Of a stretch of DNA of 44,591 nt, positions 25,775 to 34,323 are shown piece by piece (positions within the stretch are counted from its first letter, which is position 1; each line of letters starts with the position of its first letter). Position numbers and translations under genes: made by a program. The DNA is taken from contig NZ_CAJQQI010000006.1 in NCBI RefSeq assembly GCF_905480415.1, forward strand, positions 1 through 44,591. Reading direction: 5' to 3'. The notes under the pieces are model-generated. The model searched no databases. It had not been told where the DNA came from and was given only the letters and a program-made list of their open reading frames with translations. Source of the stretch: an uncultured Algibacter sp. (GTDB lineage Bacteria > Bacteroidota > Bacteroidia > Flavobacteriales > Flavobacteriaceae).

Positions 25775-26680
25775 ATGCAAGAATTAGATAAGGTTCAAAT
25801 AAATTTTGATTACAATAGCTTATGGGTTTTAAATCTAGCACTTGCTGTTGTTATGTTTGGAGTTGCACTAGGAATTACTTTTGATGATTTTAAACAATTA
25901 TTAAAACAACCTAAATTGGTTTTAATTGGTGTTTTGTTACAGTTTGTGCTTTTGCCTCTAGTGACTTTTCTTTTAGTAATTTTAATAAAACCACAACCCA
26001 GTATAGCTTTGGGTATGTTTATGGTGGCTGCTTGCCCTGGAGGGAATATTTCAAATTTCATGACTCATTTAGCTAAAGGAAATACAGCTTTATCTGTTAG
26101 TCTCACTGCTTTTGCTACTTTTTTGGCTATGTTTATGATGCCTTTTAACTTTAGTTTTTATAGTGAATTATACGAACCTACCGCTCAAATTATAAAAACG
26201 GTAGAACTTGATTCTTTTGGGTTAGTAAAACTTGTTCTTTTAATATTGGGTGTGCCTTTACTATTTGGCATGTTATTAAGGCATAAGAATGCTGCTTTAG
26301 CTTTGAAACTTTCTAAGTTATTAAAACCTTTGTCAATCGTAGTTTTTGTTGTTATAATAGTGATTGCTTTTTCAAATAACATTGATGTTTTTAATAATTA
26401 TATACACTATGTTTTTGCTATAGGAGTGACTCATAATTTAATAGCGTTAACGCTGGGCTTTCTTGTTGCAAAAATGTTTAGGCTATCATTTAAAAATCAA
26501 AAAACTTTAGCAATTGAAACTGGAATACAAAATTCAGGATTAGGATTGTTGTTGATTTTTTCTTTTTTTAATGGGTTAGGAGGGATGGCAATTTTAGCCG
26601 CCTTTTGGGGAATATGGCATATCGTATCTGGTTTGTTATTAGCTTTCTTTTGGTCAAGAAAAAAAACGATAATAATTTGA
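25775..26680 (+). CDS. Bile acid:sodium symporter (BASS) family transporter
   Basis: A 301-aa integral membrane protein with about nine or ten hydrophobic helices. ALGMFMVAACPGGNISNFMTHLAKGN (around residues 75-100) and ETGIQNSGLGLLLIF (around 250) are the two conserved crossover-helix regions of BASS transporters, which use sodium to import organic anions. The bacterial substrate is often not a bile acid and may be pantoate or another acid. It is 3 nt after csaA. Its stop overlaps the next start by 4 nt (TTGA), so the acyltransferase gene is probably coupled to it. Confidence 0.87.
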   Translation: MQELDKVQINFDYNSLWVLNLALAVVMFGVALGITFDDFKQLLKQPKLVLIGVLLQFVLLPLVTFLLVILIKPQPSIALGMFMVAACPGGNISNFMTHLAKGNTALSVSLTAFATFLAMFMMPFNFSFYSELYEPTAQIIKTVELDSFGLVKLVLLILGVPLLFGMLLRHKNAALALKLSKLLKPLSIVVFVVIIVIAFSNNIDVFNNYIHYVFAIGVTHNLIALTLGFLVAKMFRLSFKNQKTLAIETGIQNSGLGLLLIFSFFNGLGGMAILAAFWGIWHIVSGLLLAFFWSRKKTIII

Positions 26681-27708
26681 AACTAATTTGGCTACACTTT
26701 GTAAGAACGTATATAAGCGTTGGGATGTTTTTCTATTTTAGAAGAATAAAAATTTATGATGTTAAAAATGTTCCAAAAAATAAACCTGTTTTTTTATTAA
26801 GTAATCATCAAAATGCACTTTTAGATGCGTTGTTGATTGCAACAAAGTGTGGAAGACTTTCTTACTTTTTAACTAGAGCGGCTGTTTTTAAAAAGCCGTT
26901 TATTTCTAAAATTTTGAAAAGTTTACAGATGCTTCCTATTTACAGAATACGAGATGGTTGGGGGAATCTAGCGAATAACAATGCTATTTTTGAGAATTGC
27001 TCAAAACTTCTAAACAACAAGGAATGTATTGTCATATTTCCAGAGGGCAATCATAACCTTAAACGTATGGTTAGGCCTTTAAGTAAGGGGTTTACAAGAA
27101 TAATACTAGAATCAGTAGAAAACTATCCAGAAATGGATTTACAGCTACTATCAGTTGGAGTGAATTATACAAATGCTGAAAAGTTTCCAGACAGTACGTC
27201 AATTTATTTTGGAACACCATTAGTAGCAAAAGACTATATTTCTGGAAATAAAAATGAGGATGTAGTTAGGCTTAAAGCTAAAATTCAATCTGACATATCT
27301 AAATTGACTACGGATATACCTGAAGAGCATTATCACGAAACTTTATACGAATTAGAACGATTAAATGTCGATTTTTTAAATCCTAATGTGGCGAACACAT
27401 GCGTGAAATCAAAATTTCAAGACTGTAAATTGCAAGAAGTACAAAGCAATAATTTTATTAAGGAAATTTTTAAAGCATTGTTAATTTGTGCTTTTATTGT
27501 TCCTTTTTTAATTTGGAAATTTGTAGCAAAACCAAAAATAAAAGAAATAGAATTTCTATCAACCTTTAGGTTTGCCATGGCAATTACTCTGGGTCCATTA
27601 TGGTTAATTAGTTTATTTACAGCATTTGTGATTACGCTAGGTTGGGCAGTGGCGACAAGCTATTTAATAACCAGTATTTGCTTAGTGCTATTAGCCGTTA
27701 AGCTATAA
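26677..27708 (+). CDS. PlsC-like glycerophosphate acyltransferase family protein
   Basis: A 343-aa membrane-associated acyltransferase. FLLSNHQNALLDALL supplies the catalytic His and Asp (an H-x5-D spacing instead of the usual H-x4-D). YFLTRAAVFKKPFISKIL and LPIYRIRDG are the acceptor-binding blocks, and IVIFPEGNHNLKRMVRPLSKG is the third block. Two hydrophobic helices lie near the C terminus (about 280-300 and 315-343). This is the pattern of the Bacteroidota acyltransferases that resemble GPAT-like PlsC relatives; the acceptor may be lysophospholipid or another lipid. The start is chosen as TTG at 26677, which overlaps the symporter stop by 4 nt; an earlier start would extend 24 codons into that gene. 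Confidence 0.85.
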   Translation: MKLIWLHFVRTYISVGMFFYFRRIKIYDVKNVPKNKPVFLLSNHQNALLDALLIATKCGRLSYFLTRAAVFKKPFISKILKSLQMLPIYRIRDGWGNLANNNAIFENCSKLLNNKECIVIFPEGNHNLKRMVRPLSKGFTRIILESVENYPEMDLQLLSVGVNYTNAEKFPDSTSIYFGTPLVAKDYISGNKNEDVVRLKAKIQSDISKLTTDIPEEHYHETLYELERLNVDFLNPNVANTCVKSKFQDCKLQEVQSNNFIKEIFKALLICAFIVPFLIWKFVAKPKIKEIEFLSTFRFAMAITLGPLWLISLFTAFVITLGWAVATSYLITSICLVLLAVKL

Positions 27709-27743
27709 ACAAAAACCGCAACGGTTAGCTGCGGTTTTTGTTT
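27707..27743. terminator. Bidirectional terminator between convergent genes
   Basis: A near-perfect inverted repeat: AAACAAAAACCGCA at 27707-27720 pairs with TGCGGTTTTTGTTT at 27730-27743 across a 9-nt loop. A-rich and T-rich arms let it terminate in both directions, serving the acyltransferase gene and the PUR-domain gene. Confidence 0.9.
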
Positions 27744-27760
27744 ATTGTTTTGAAGATTAA

Positions 27761-28150
27761 TTAGATGTCATCAAAATCTATATCGGTAAAGCTTTCCGGA
27801 GTTTGAGTTTTTAAGTCTGCTTCAGTAACTTTAGATCCATCATCTTCATATTCCTTTTTGAAATCTTTTTGATGACGCTCACTTATAACTTCATCTCCTT
27901 TTTCAGTGATGATGTAATCGGTCATTTCAGCTAAAATCTCCTTAAATTCGGTAAAGTCTTCTTTGTAGATGTATATTTTGTGTTTCTTATAATGAAAAGA
28001 CCCGTCATCATTAGTGAATTTTTTACTCTCTGTAATCGTTAAGTAATAATCTTCAGCTTTAGTCGCTCTTACATCAAAAAAATAGGTTCGTCTACCTGCT
28101 CTTAATACTTTTGAGAAAATTTCCTCTTTCTCCATCTTATCATTATACAT
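27761..28150 (-). CDS. PUR-domain DNA/RNA-binding protein (DUF3276)
   Basis: A 129-aa protein. EEIFSKVLRAGRRTYFFDVRATKAEDYYLTITESKK in the first half matches the PUR (purine-rich element binding) repeat seen in the Bacteroidota DUF3276 family. The fold is a whirly-like beta sheet and helix unit that binds single-stranded nucleic acid as a dimer. The C-terminal 40 residues are acidic and probably disordered (SFTDIDFDDI at the end). The start at 28150 is kept because the short leader peptide MYNDKMEKEE fits the family; a Met five residues later is possible. The cellular role is not established. It is monocistronic, between a terminator and a 153-nt gap. Confidence 0.87.
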   Translation of the reverse strand: MYNDKMEKEEIFSKVLRAGRRTYFFDVRATKAEDYYLTITESKKFTNDDGSFHYKKHKIYIYKEDFTEFKEILAEMTDYIITEKGDEVISERHQKDFKKEYEDDGSKVTEADLKTQTPESFTDIDFDDI

Positions 28151-28303
28151 AATTATACTGAAATTTAATTGTCTTATTGTATTATCAAAAATCTAAAAAA
28201 AAAACGATACTAACCAATAAATCCTGAATTTTCTTTTCAAAACATTAGACTTCTCTACATTTATTTGCATGAAAAATCGCTCTATGCACTGATGTTTTTA
28301 GAT

Positions 28304-30067
28304 TTATAAATTATTGGATGTTGTTTCACTCAGTTGTTTTAAGTATAAGTGTTTATAATATCCATCTATACCAATTAGCGTATCATGAGTTCCTTGTTGT
28401 ACAATTTCTCCATCATCTAATACTATAATTTTATTAGCATTTTTAGCGGAAGACACTCTATGACTCACAATAATTGATGTTTTGTCTTTTGAGATTTTAC
28501 TAAGATTTTTTAAAATTTTCTCTTCGGTTTCAGTATCAACTGCCGATAAGCAATCATCAAGCAATAAAATTTTCGGTGATTTGATAATAGCCCGAGCTAT
28601 GGAGACACGTTGTTTTTGTCCACCAGACAATGTAATTCCACGTTCTCCTAAAACTGTTTCATAGCTTTTGTTAAACTTGATTATGTTTTTGTGTACTTGG
28701 GCATTTTTTGCTGCATCAATAACATCATCATCGGTAGCATCTTGCTTCCCGAATTTAATATTGGTTTTTATAGTGTCAGAAAACAAAAAGGCATCCTGCG
28801 GAACGTATCCTATACTATCACGTAAGTCGTTTAAATTTAGGTTATTAATTTCTGTGCTATTAATTGTAATAGAGCCTTTGTCAATATCGTAAAGCCTTCC
28901 AATTAAATCTAATATCGTAGATTTTCCAGACCCAGTTTTTCCTAAAATAGCTAAAGTTTCACCTTCTTTAATTTGGAAACTTATATTTTTAAGCGCTTGG
29001 ATATTTGTGTCATCGTAGGTAAAAGAAACATCTTTAAAAACAATATCTCCTGTGATTTCTGTATGATTATTTACGATATTTTTAATTTCAGGCTCAATTT
29101 TTAAAAACTCGTTGATTCGCTTTTGCGAAGCCTCAGCTTGTTGCACAATAGAAGTCACCCAGCCAATAGTTGCCACTGGCCATGTGAGCATATTTACATA
29201 AATAATAAACTCTGCAATAGTGCCAATACTTTCAATTTCTCCATTAATATATTGCATGCCACCAAAGTAAATAACTAATAAATTACTTGTACCAATAAGT
29301 AATATCATCATGGGAAAAAACCAAGCTTGTACTTTGGTTAAGTTTATTTGTTTTTCTTTACTTTCAGCTGCAAGCGATTTAAAATTCACTGAAGTTTGTG
29401 GCTCAATACCATATGCTTTGATTACAGAAATACCACTAAAAGATTCTTGAGTAAATGTTGAAAGTTTTGATAGGTATTCTTGTACAATAGTGCTTCGTTT
29501 ATGTATTTCTTTACTTAATTTATAAATAATGATTGATAAAATAGGAAGCGGTACAATGGTATATAAGGTTAGTTTTGGTGAAGCATTAATCATGTAAATA
29601 ACAACGATCACAATTAAAGCAACAGTGTTAATACTATACATAAGTGCAGGACCACCATACATGCGAACCCTTGAAACATCCTCAGTAATTCGGTTCATTA
29701 AATCACCAGTTCTATTCTTTTTGTAAAAATTCAATGAAAGTTTTTGGTACTGAGCGTAAATTTCATTTTTCAAATCAAACTCTATATAGCGCGATACATT
29801 TATAATAGTTTGCCTCATAAAAAACGTAAGAACCGAGGCTATAAGAGCAGCACCAATAATATATAAGATAGCTTCTAATAAATCGGCTCTAAAAACATCT
29901 TCGGTGATAGATTTATCATAATATTGTTCAATAGCAACGAATATTTTTTTTACATAACGGGGGGTGTAAAGCAAAAACAAACGAGCTATAATAGTAATGA
30001 TAGAACCAATTATAAGATTCCTTCTGTATTTAAAAAAGTATTTATTTAAATGCCTTAATTCTTTCAT
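28304..30067 (-). CDS. ABC transporter, fused permease-ATPase (half-exporter)
   Basis: A 587-aa type IV exporter half. Six hydrophobic helices occupy about residues 20-310. The ATPase domain follows with Walker A LAILGKTGSGKSTILDLIG (about 368-386), Q-loop YVPQDAFLFSDTI, signature LSGGQKQRVSIARAI and Walker B ILLLDDCLSAVDTETE. The catalytic residue after Walker B is Asp instead of Glu. That substitution is typical of the degenerate site in heterodimeric exporters such as BmrC or YheI, yet no partner gene is adjacent. The H-loop (IIVSHRVSS) is present. Likely substrates are lipids or drugs. A -7 box (TATATTTG) lies 23 nt upstream. Confidence 0.9.
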   Translation of the reverse strand: MKELRHLNKYFFKYRRNLIIGSIITIIARLFLLYTPRYVKKIFVAIEQYYDKSITEDVFRADLLEAILYIIGAALIASVLTFFMRQTIINVSRYIEFDLKNEIYAQYQKLSLNFYKKNRTGDLMNRITEDVSRVRMYGGPALMYSINTVALIVIVVIYMINASPKLTLYTIVPLPILSIIIYKLSKEIHKRSTIVQEYLSKLSTFTQESFSGISVIKAYGIEPQTSVNFKSLAAESKEKQINLTKVQAWFFPMMILLIGTSNLLVIYFGGMQYINGEIESIGTIAEFIIYVNMLTWPVATIGWVTSIVQQAEASQKRINEFLKIEPEIKNIVNNHTEITGDIVFKDVSFTYDDTNIQALKNISFQIKEGETLAILGKTGSGKSTILDLIGRLYDIDKGSITINSTEINNLNLNDLRDSIGYVPQDAFLFSDTIKTNIKFGKQDATDDDVIDAAKNAQVHKNIIKFNKSYETVLGERGITLSGGQKQRVSIARAIIKSPKILLLDDCLSAVDTETEEKILKNLSKISKDKTSIIVSHRVSSAKNANKIIVLDDGEIVQQGTHDTLIGIDGYYKHLYLKQLSETTSNNL

Positions 30068-30090
30068 TTAATCTCTAAGAAATTGGATAG

Positions 30091-30098
30091 CAAATATA
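30091..30098 (-). promoter_or_regulatory. -7 box for the ABC exporter gene
   Basis: On the minus strand these bases read TATATTTG, an exact TAnnTTTG, 23 nt before the ATG at 30067. No clear TTG element is seen at -33. Confidence 0.5.
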
Positions 30099-30190
30099 GC
30101 GCATTAATGCTAATTAAGATGATTTATACTGTAAGCTAATTGTTAAATATAGCTTAAAGATTCATCTGATAATTAAATAAGGAATAACTC

Positions 30191-30219
30191 TTGTTTTTTT
30201 AAATATAGTGTTATTTTTG
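30191..30219 (+). promoter_or_regulatory. Promoter for nusB
   Basis: TTG at 30191-30193 and TATTTTTG at 30212-30219 (exact TAnnTTTG) are separated by 18 nt, a full match to the Bacteroidota sigma-factor pattern. The leader to the ATG at 30272 is about 45 nt. Confidence 0.65.
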
Positions 30220-30271
30220 TCCCACTAAAAATAATGAAAATAGTTCATCTTTTTAATTAAAGTTCTTTGTA

Positions 30272-31219
30272 ATGATGCTAAATAGAAGACATATACGTGT
30301 GAAAGTAATGCAAACCATGTATGCCTTTAAAGGTAGTGAAAGTGATGATTTTAGTAAAGATCAAAAATTTTTACTTTTCAGTATTGATAATATGTACAAT
30401 TTGTATTTGTTATTATTATCTCTACTAATAGAAGTTCAAAAAAGAGCTGAAAGCGATTTACAAAAGAAACAAAAAAAGCATCTTGCCACTAAAGAGGATA
30501 AAGATCCTAACCGAAAGTTTGTAAATAATCAGTTATTAAAGTTTTTAAAGGATAACGATCAATTAAAAGGAAAACTCGAAGCCCATAATATTACCAATTG
30601 GGATTTGGATAGTGAATACGTTGATATTATTTTTAAGAATATTATTGCTAGTGACTTGTATAAAAATTATATGAATACTAGGGTGTCGGATTTTAAAGAA
30701 GACAAAGACTTTATAGTTGATGTTTTTAAAGAGATTATTGCTCCAAATGATAAGCTTTATGATTATATGGAAGATAAAAATCTAACTTGGTTAGATGATC
30801 TTCCAACGGTTAATACCACAATTTTAAAGCTGCTTAGAAAAGTAAAGGAAAATGCATCTGAAGGTTATTTTTCTCCTAAATTATATAAGGATATTGACGA
30901 TAAGCAGTTTGCTATAGATTTATTTAGGAAAACACTTTTAAATCAAACTGCTATTAAAACAGAGATTACTCAGAAAACAAAAAATTGGGATTCAGAGCGT
31001 ATAGCGAAAGTGGATTATGTATTGTTGCAAATGGCTATTTGTGAGTTGTCAAACTTCCCGTCAATACCAGTAAAAGTTACTATCAACGAGTATTTAGAGA
31101 TTTCAAAAGAATATTCAACTCCAAAAAGCAGCATCTTTATTAACGGTATTTTAGATAAGCTCGTTAAAGAATATGAAGCTTCTGGGGAATTAAATAAAGT
31201 AGGTAGAGGATTGATGTAA
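30272..31219 (+). CDS. nusB: Transcription antitermination factor NusB, long form
   Basis: A 315-aa protein. The start MMLNRRHIRVKVMQTMYAF carries the N-terminal RNA-binding segment R-x-R/H-x-R of NusB. The conserved C-terminal NusB fold is in about residues 230-305, with WDSERIAKVDYVLLQMAICEL, PVKVTINEYLEISKEYSTP and FINGILDKLVKE. About 120 residues of Lys-rich helix lie between them; this lengthened form is common in Bacteroidota compared with the roughly 140-aa E. coli protein. NusB joins S10 (NusE) on boxA RNA to prevent premature termination of rRNA transcription. DUF1573 and yajC follow in the same direction with a separate promoter. Confidence 0.93.
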   Translation: MMLNRRHIRVKVMQTMYAFKGSESDDFSKDQKFLLFSIDNMYNLYLLLLSLLIEVQKRAESDLQKKQKKHLATKEDKDPNRKFVNNQLLKFLKDNDQLKGKLEAHNITNWDLDSEYVDIIFKNIIASDLYKNYMNTRVSDFKEDKDFIVDVFKEIIAPNDKLYDYMEDKNLTWLDDLPTVNTTILKLLRKVKENASEGYFSPKLYKDIDDKQFAIDLFRKTLLNQTAIKTEITQKTKNWDSERIAKVDYVLLQMAICELSNFPSIPVKVTINEYLEISKEYSTPKSSIFINGILDKLVKEYEASGELNKVGRGLM

Positions 31220-31287
31220 ATAGTAATGAAAATTACAAATTACTGTTAAGAAAGAAGTAAAAAATTTTTAATCGTTTAAATAATTAC

Positions 31288-31295
31288 TATTTTTG
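31288..31295 (+). promoter_or_regulatory. -7 box for the DUF1573/yajC unit
   Basis: TATTTTTG matches TAnnTTTG exactly and lies 29 nt before the ATG at 31325. The expected -33 region is a T-run without a TTG. Confidence 0.5.
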
Positions 31296-31324
31296 TTCAT
31301 CAAAAAAAATTAAATACATTTATT

Positions 31325-31807
31325 ATGAAGAAAATAATGTTAGGACTTAGTGCCATGTGCTTAATTGCATTTGTATCTTGTAAAGAAAACGCTGCCAAAA
31401 AAATTGAAGAAAGTAATGTTGTTGCTGCGGCAGAAAGAGATGCTGTTGCATCTAATTTCCCTGTGCTTGAGTTTGATAAAAAAGAACACGATTTTGGAGA
31501 AATTGAAGCTAAAACAGCAGTAGAAACTGTATTTAATTATAAAAATACTGGTGATGCGCCTCTAGTAATTACAGATATTAAAAGTTCTTGTGGCTGTACA
31601 GTACCTCAAGATTGGAGTAGGTTACCACTAGCACCTGGAGAATCTGGAAAATTTTCAGTTAAATTTAACGGTAGTGGAGCTAATAAAATCACTAAAACTA
31701 TAACGGTTACTGCTAATACTGAAAAAGGTTCTGAAGTTGTTAAAATAACAGCATTTGTAAAACCAGATCCTAATAAAGTAAACAAAGTGTTACCAGCTAA
31801 AAGCTAA
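31325..31807 (+). CDS. DUF1573 lipoprotein
   Basis: A 160-aa exported protein. The N-terminal KKIMLGLSAMCLIAFVSC is a lipoprotein signal ending in a lipobox-type Cys at residue 19. The mature part (about 50-150) has FDKKEHDFGEIEAKTAVETV and SSCGCTVPQDWSRLPLAPGE, the core of the DUF1573 immunoglobulin-like fold with its CGCT motif. Members are common in Bacteroidota; function is not established. It is 11 nt before yajC, and the two probably share a promoter and the terminator after yajC. It is probably anchored in a membrane through the lipid. Confidence 0.87.
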   Translation: MKKIMLGLSAMCLIAFVSCKENAAKKIEESNVVAAAERDAVASNFPVLEFDKKEHDFGEIEAKTAVETVFNYKNTGDAPLVITDIKSSCGCTVPQDWSRLPLAPGESGKFSVKFNGSGANKITKTITVTANTEKGSEVVKITAFVKPDPNKVNKVLPAKS

Positions 31808-31818
31808 ATATATTTATA

Positions 31819-32115
31819 ATGGGAGAAGGAATAGGTAGTTTATTACCATTTGTATTAATGTTTGTTGTTGTGTATTTCTTTATGATTGCGCCACAAATGA
31901 AACGTGCAAAAAAGGAAAAGAAATTTGCAGCCGAAATAAAACGTGGTGATAAAGTAATTACTAAAAGTGGTTTACACGGTAAAATTGCAGAGTTAAATGA
32001 TAAGGACAACAGTTGTGTTATAGAAACTATGGCTGGGAAACTAAAGTTTGATAGATCAGCTCTTTCTTTGGAAATGAGCTCTAAACTTAACGCACCTGCG
32101 GCAGTTAAGAAATAA
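31819..32115 (+). CDS. yajC: Preprotein translocase subunit YajC
   Basis: A 98-aa protein with one N-terminal membrane helix (LLPFVLMFVVVYFFMIAPQ) followed by the conserved MKRAKKEKKFAAEIKRGDKV and TKSGLHGKIAELND motifs of YajC. It associates with SecDF in the Sec holotranslocon. The length is typical. It follows the DUF1573 gene by 11 nt and ends 22 nt before a strong terminator. Confidence 0.94.
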   Translation: MGEGIGSLLPFVLMFVVVYFFMIAPQMKRAKKEKKFAAEIKRGDKVITKSGLHGKIAELNDKDNSCVIETMAGKLKFDRSALSLEMSSKLNAPAAVKK

Positions 32116-32137
32116 AATATTAATTAGAATACAATAG

Positions 32138-32166
32138 AAAAAAGCTTCCATTAGGAAGCTTTTTTT
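32138..32166 (+). terminator. Rho-independent terminator after yajC
   Basis: AAAAAAGCTTCC / GGAAGCTTTTTT form a 12-bp stem around an ATTA loop, ending in a T run. It closes the DUF1573-yajC unit and could also work on the minus strand. Confidence 0.9.
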
Positions 32167-32172
32167 ATGGCT

Positions 32173-32334
32173 TTAAGTTGAAAATTCACACTCAATAAAA
32201 CGTGTGTTCGATAAATCTGAATTTGTAAAATTACAGCTTTTAAAAGTGCACAACTCATATTCACCTTTTACAAATTCGTGTTTAGAGAACGTCTTATTTT
32301 CGAATGTTTCTTCTACGGTAAAGTTTTATGCCAT
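32173..32334 (-). pseudogene. Truncated pentapeptide-repeat protein
   Basis: On the minus strand the frame reads M-A-stop-NFTVEETFENKTFSKHEF, then VKGEYELCTFKSCNFTNSDL and SNTRFIECEFST before a stop. The A(D/N)LxF-like ladder (CTFKSCNF, NSDLSNTRF, IECEF) is the start of a pentapeptide-repeat protein; full-length relatives in flavobacteria are roughly three to four times longer. Codon 3 is TAA, probably from CAA (Gln), and the remaining repeats are deleted where the yajC terminator now lies. It follows fhs on the same strand. No product is expected. Confidence 0.75.
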
Positions 32335-32361
32335 TAAGTTTTCACTTCACTTTATATATAA

Positions 32362-34029
32362 TTAAAACAATCCAGTAATTTCTCCATTTTTATCAATGTC
32401 AATATTCTCAGATGATGGATGAGCAGGTAACCCTGGCATACGCATAATTTCGCCAGTAATAGGAATTAAAAAACCTGCTCCCGATGCAATTTCTATTTCT
32501 CTAACAGTTATGATAAAATCTTTAGGACGCCCTAATAACTTTGGGTTGTCTGATAACGACTTTTGAGTTTTTGCAATACAGACTGGAAGATGATCCAAAC
32601 CAAGCTTGGTTATTTTGTTCAATTGGGCTTTTGCTTTAGCAGTGTAATCGACATGTTCAGCGCCATAAATTTCAGTCGCTATCTTAGCAATCTTGTCTTT
32701 CACACTAGATTCCCATTTGTATAGTGGTTTGAAGTTTGATTTGTTTTCTTCCACAACTTCTATGACCTGCTTTGCTAATTCTAAAGCACCTCCACCACCT
32801 TGTCCCCAAACATTAGCTAGGGCAACTCTAATACCTTTAGATTTTGCGAATTCTATAATCAAGTCAATTTCTCCATCACTATCAGAAGCGAATTTATTTA
32901 TGGCTATTATAGGCGCGACATTAAATTTATCAATATTTTCAAGATGCTTTTCTAAATTTGGTAGTCCTTTCTCTAAAGCCTCCAAATTTGGTTCAGTAAG
33001 CAATTTTAAGTCAGCACCTCCATGATATTTTAATGCTCTTATGGTAGTGGTTAAAACTACAGCTTTAGGTTTTAATCCTGCACTTTGACATTTAATATCA
33101 AAGAACTTTTCAGCACCTAGATCGAATCCAAAACCCGCTTCTGTTATGGTATATTCAGAATGCGTCATACCCATTAAAGTGGCAATTACGGAATTAGTTC
33201 CCTGAGCGATATTAGCAAAAGGGCCACCATGTATTATGGCTGGATTTCCTTCTATAGTTTGAACCAAATTGGGTTTTATAGCATCCTTCATAAGTGCTGT
33301 CATAGCACCTTGAGCTTTCAAATCTTTAGCATAAATAGGAATTTTGTCAAAAGTATAGCCAACAAAAATATTTCCTAGTCGTTCTTTTAAATCCATTAAA
33401 TTTTCTGCTAAACAAAGAATAGCCATTATTTCAGAAGCCGCCGTAATATCAAATCCAGTTTCTCTAGGAACGCCAGATGTTGTTCCACCTAAACCTACAA
33501 TAACACGTCTTAGTGCTCTGTCATTTAAATCTACCACACGTTTCCAGCTAATGGTTCTAGGATCAATATGTAAAGAATTTGTTTTGCTTTGAATATTATT
33601 ATCAATTATGGCAGCCAATAAATTATGAGCCTTTTCGATAGCCGAAAAATCACCTGTAAAATGAAGATTTATGTCTTCCATAGGGAGTACTTGAGAATAA
33701 CCTCCACCCGTTGCACCACCTTTAATACCAAAAACTGGGCCTAATGAAGGTTCTCTTAATACCACGGTAGTCTTTTTATTTAAACGATTTAAACCTTCAG
33801 ATAATCCAATCGACATGGTTGTTTTTCCTTCACCCGCGGGTGTGGGTGAGATGGCAGAAACAAGTATGAGGTTACTCTTGTTGGCCTTATCTTTATCAAT
33901 GGAGGTCAGTGGTAATTTCGCTTTATACTTTCCATACATTACAATGTTATTACTATCAACACCAAATTTTTTCCCAATTTCAGTTATTGGTTTAAGTGTT
34001 ACAGTTTTAGCAATTTGTAAATCAGTCAT
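32362..34029 (-). CDS. fhs: Formate--tetrahydrofolate ligase
   Basis: A 555-aa cytosolic enzyme that makes 10-formyltetrahydrofolate from formate, tetrahydrofolate and ATP. The N-terminal ATP-binding loop is SPTPAGEGKTTMSIGLSEGL (about residues 59-78). RREPSLGPVFG-type sequence follows (VVLREPSLGPVFGIKGGATGG), then HGGPFANIAQGTNSVIATLM and the C-terminal GAGFLIPITGEIMRMPGLP, all hallmarks of the family. The length is normal. It is transcribed alone, ends 28 nt before a pentapeptide-repeat remnant and starts next to the terminator of the photolyase operon. It supplies one-carbon units for purines and formyl-Met. Confidence 0.96.
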   Translation of the reverse strand: MTDLQIAKTVTLKPITEIGKKFGVDSNNIVMYGKYKAKLPLTSIDKDKANKSNLILVSAISPTPAGEGKTTMSIGLSEGLNRLNKKTTVVLREPSLGPVFGIKGGATGGGYSQVLPMEDINLHFTGDFSAIEKAHNLLAAIIDNNIQSKTNSLHIDPRTISWKRVVDLNDRALRRVIVGLGGTTSGVPRETGFDITAASEIMAILCLAENLMDLKERLGNIFVGYTFDKIPIYAKDLKAQGAMTALMKDAIKPNLVQTIEGNPAIIHGGPFANIAQGTNSVIATLMGMTHSEYTITEAGFGFDLGAEKFFDIKCQSAGLKPKAVVLTTTIRALKYHGGADLKLLTEPNLEALEKGLPNLEKHLENIDKFNVAPIIAINKFASDSDGEIDLIIEFAKSKGIRVALANVWGQGGGGALELAKQVIEVVEENKSNFKPLYKWESSVKDKIAKIATEIYGAEHVDYTAKAKAQLNKITKLGLDHLPVCIAKTQKSLSDNPKLLGRPKDFIITVREIEIASGAGFLIPITGEIMRMPGLPAHPSSENIDIDKNGEITGLF

Positions 34030-34137
34030 AAAGCATTAATTTTAATTATAGGATTATTAATGATTTTTAAAAGTATGAAATTTAGATTTCAGAAATTGTG
34101 ATTTTTATCATACACTTAGGTTTCATTTTATTAAAGC

Positions 34138-34163
34138 AAAAACCTCAATCGAAACTGAGGTTT
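34138..34163 (-). terminator. Terminator of the photolyase operon
   Basis: AAACCTCA / TGAGGTTT form an 8-bp stem around an 8-nt loop. On the minus strand the stem is followed by a T-rich run (GGTTTTTGC), so it would stop transcripts coming from the photolyase gene at 34324. Confidence 0.75.
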
Positions 34164-34232
34164 AATAGAAAACAAATCTTAATTAGCATTTATAATTTTT
34201 AAAGAATAAAATTAGGGTATTTTAACACGCTT

Positions 34233-34291
34233 TCCGCTGTATCTTTTTTGCTTTTAATGGCAAAAAAGGATGCGGCTACAATCGTAAACGC
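34233..34291 (+). repeat. Dispersed palindromic repeat, copy A
   Basis: A 59-nt element starting TCCGCTGTATC and ending TAAACGC. Its core CTTTTTTGC / GCAAAAAAG is an inverted repeat. A second copy in the opposite orientation lies at 44539-44591, sharing the ends TCCGCT, GGATGC and TAACGC. No gene lies in this gap. Confidence 0.7.
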
Positions 34292-34323
34292 ACGAGTAAG
34301 CACTCCAAGGAAAGCATGGGTTT

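Noticed and set aside
32693-33025. Plus-strand frame opposite fhs, 110 codons.
   Set aside because: Shadow of a strongly conserved enzyme gene; composition is Ser/Pro-rich as expected for an antisense frame.
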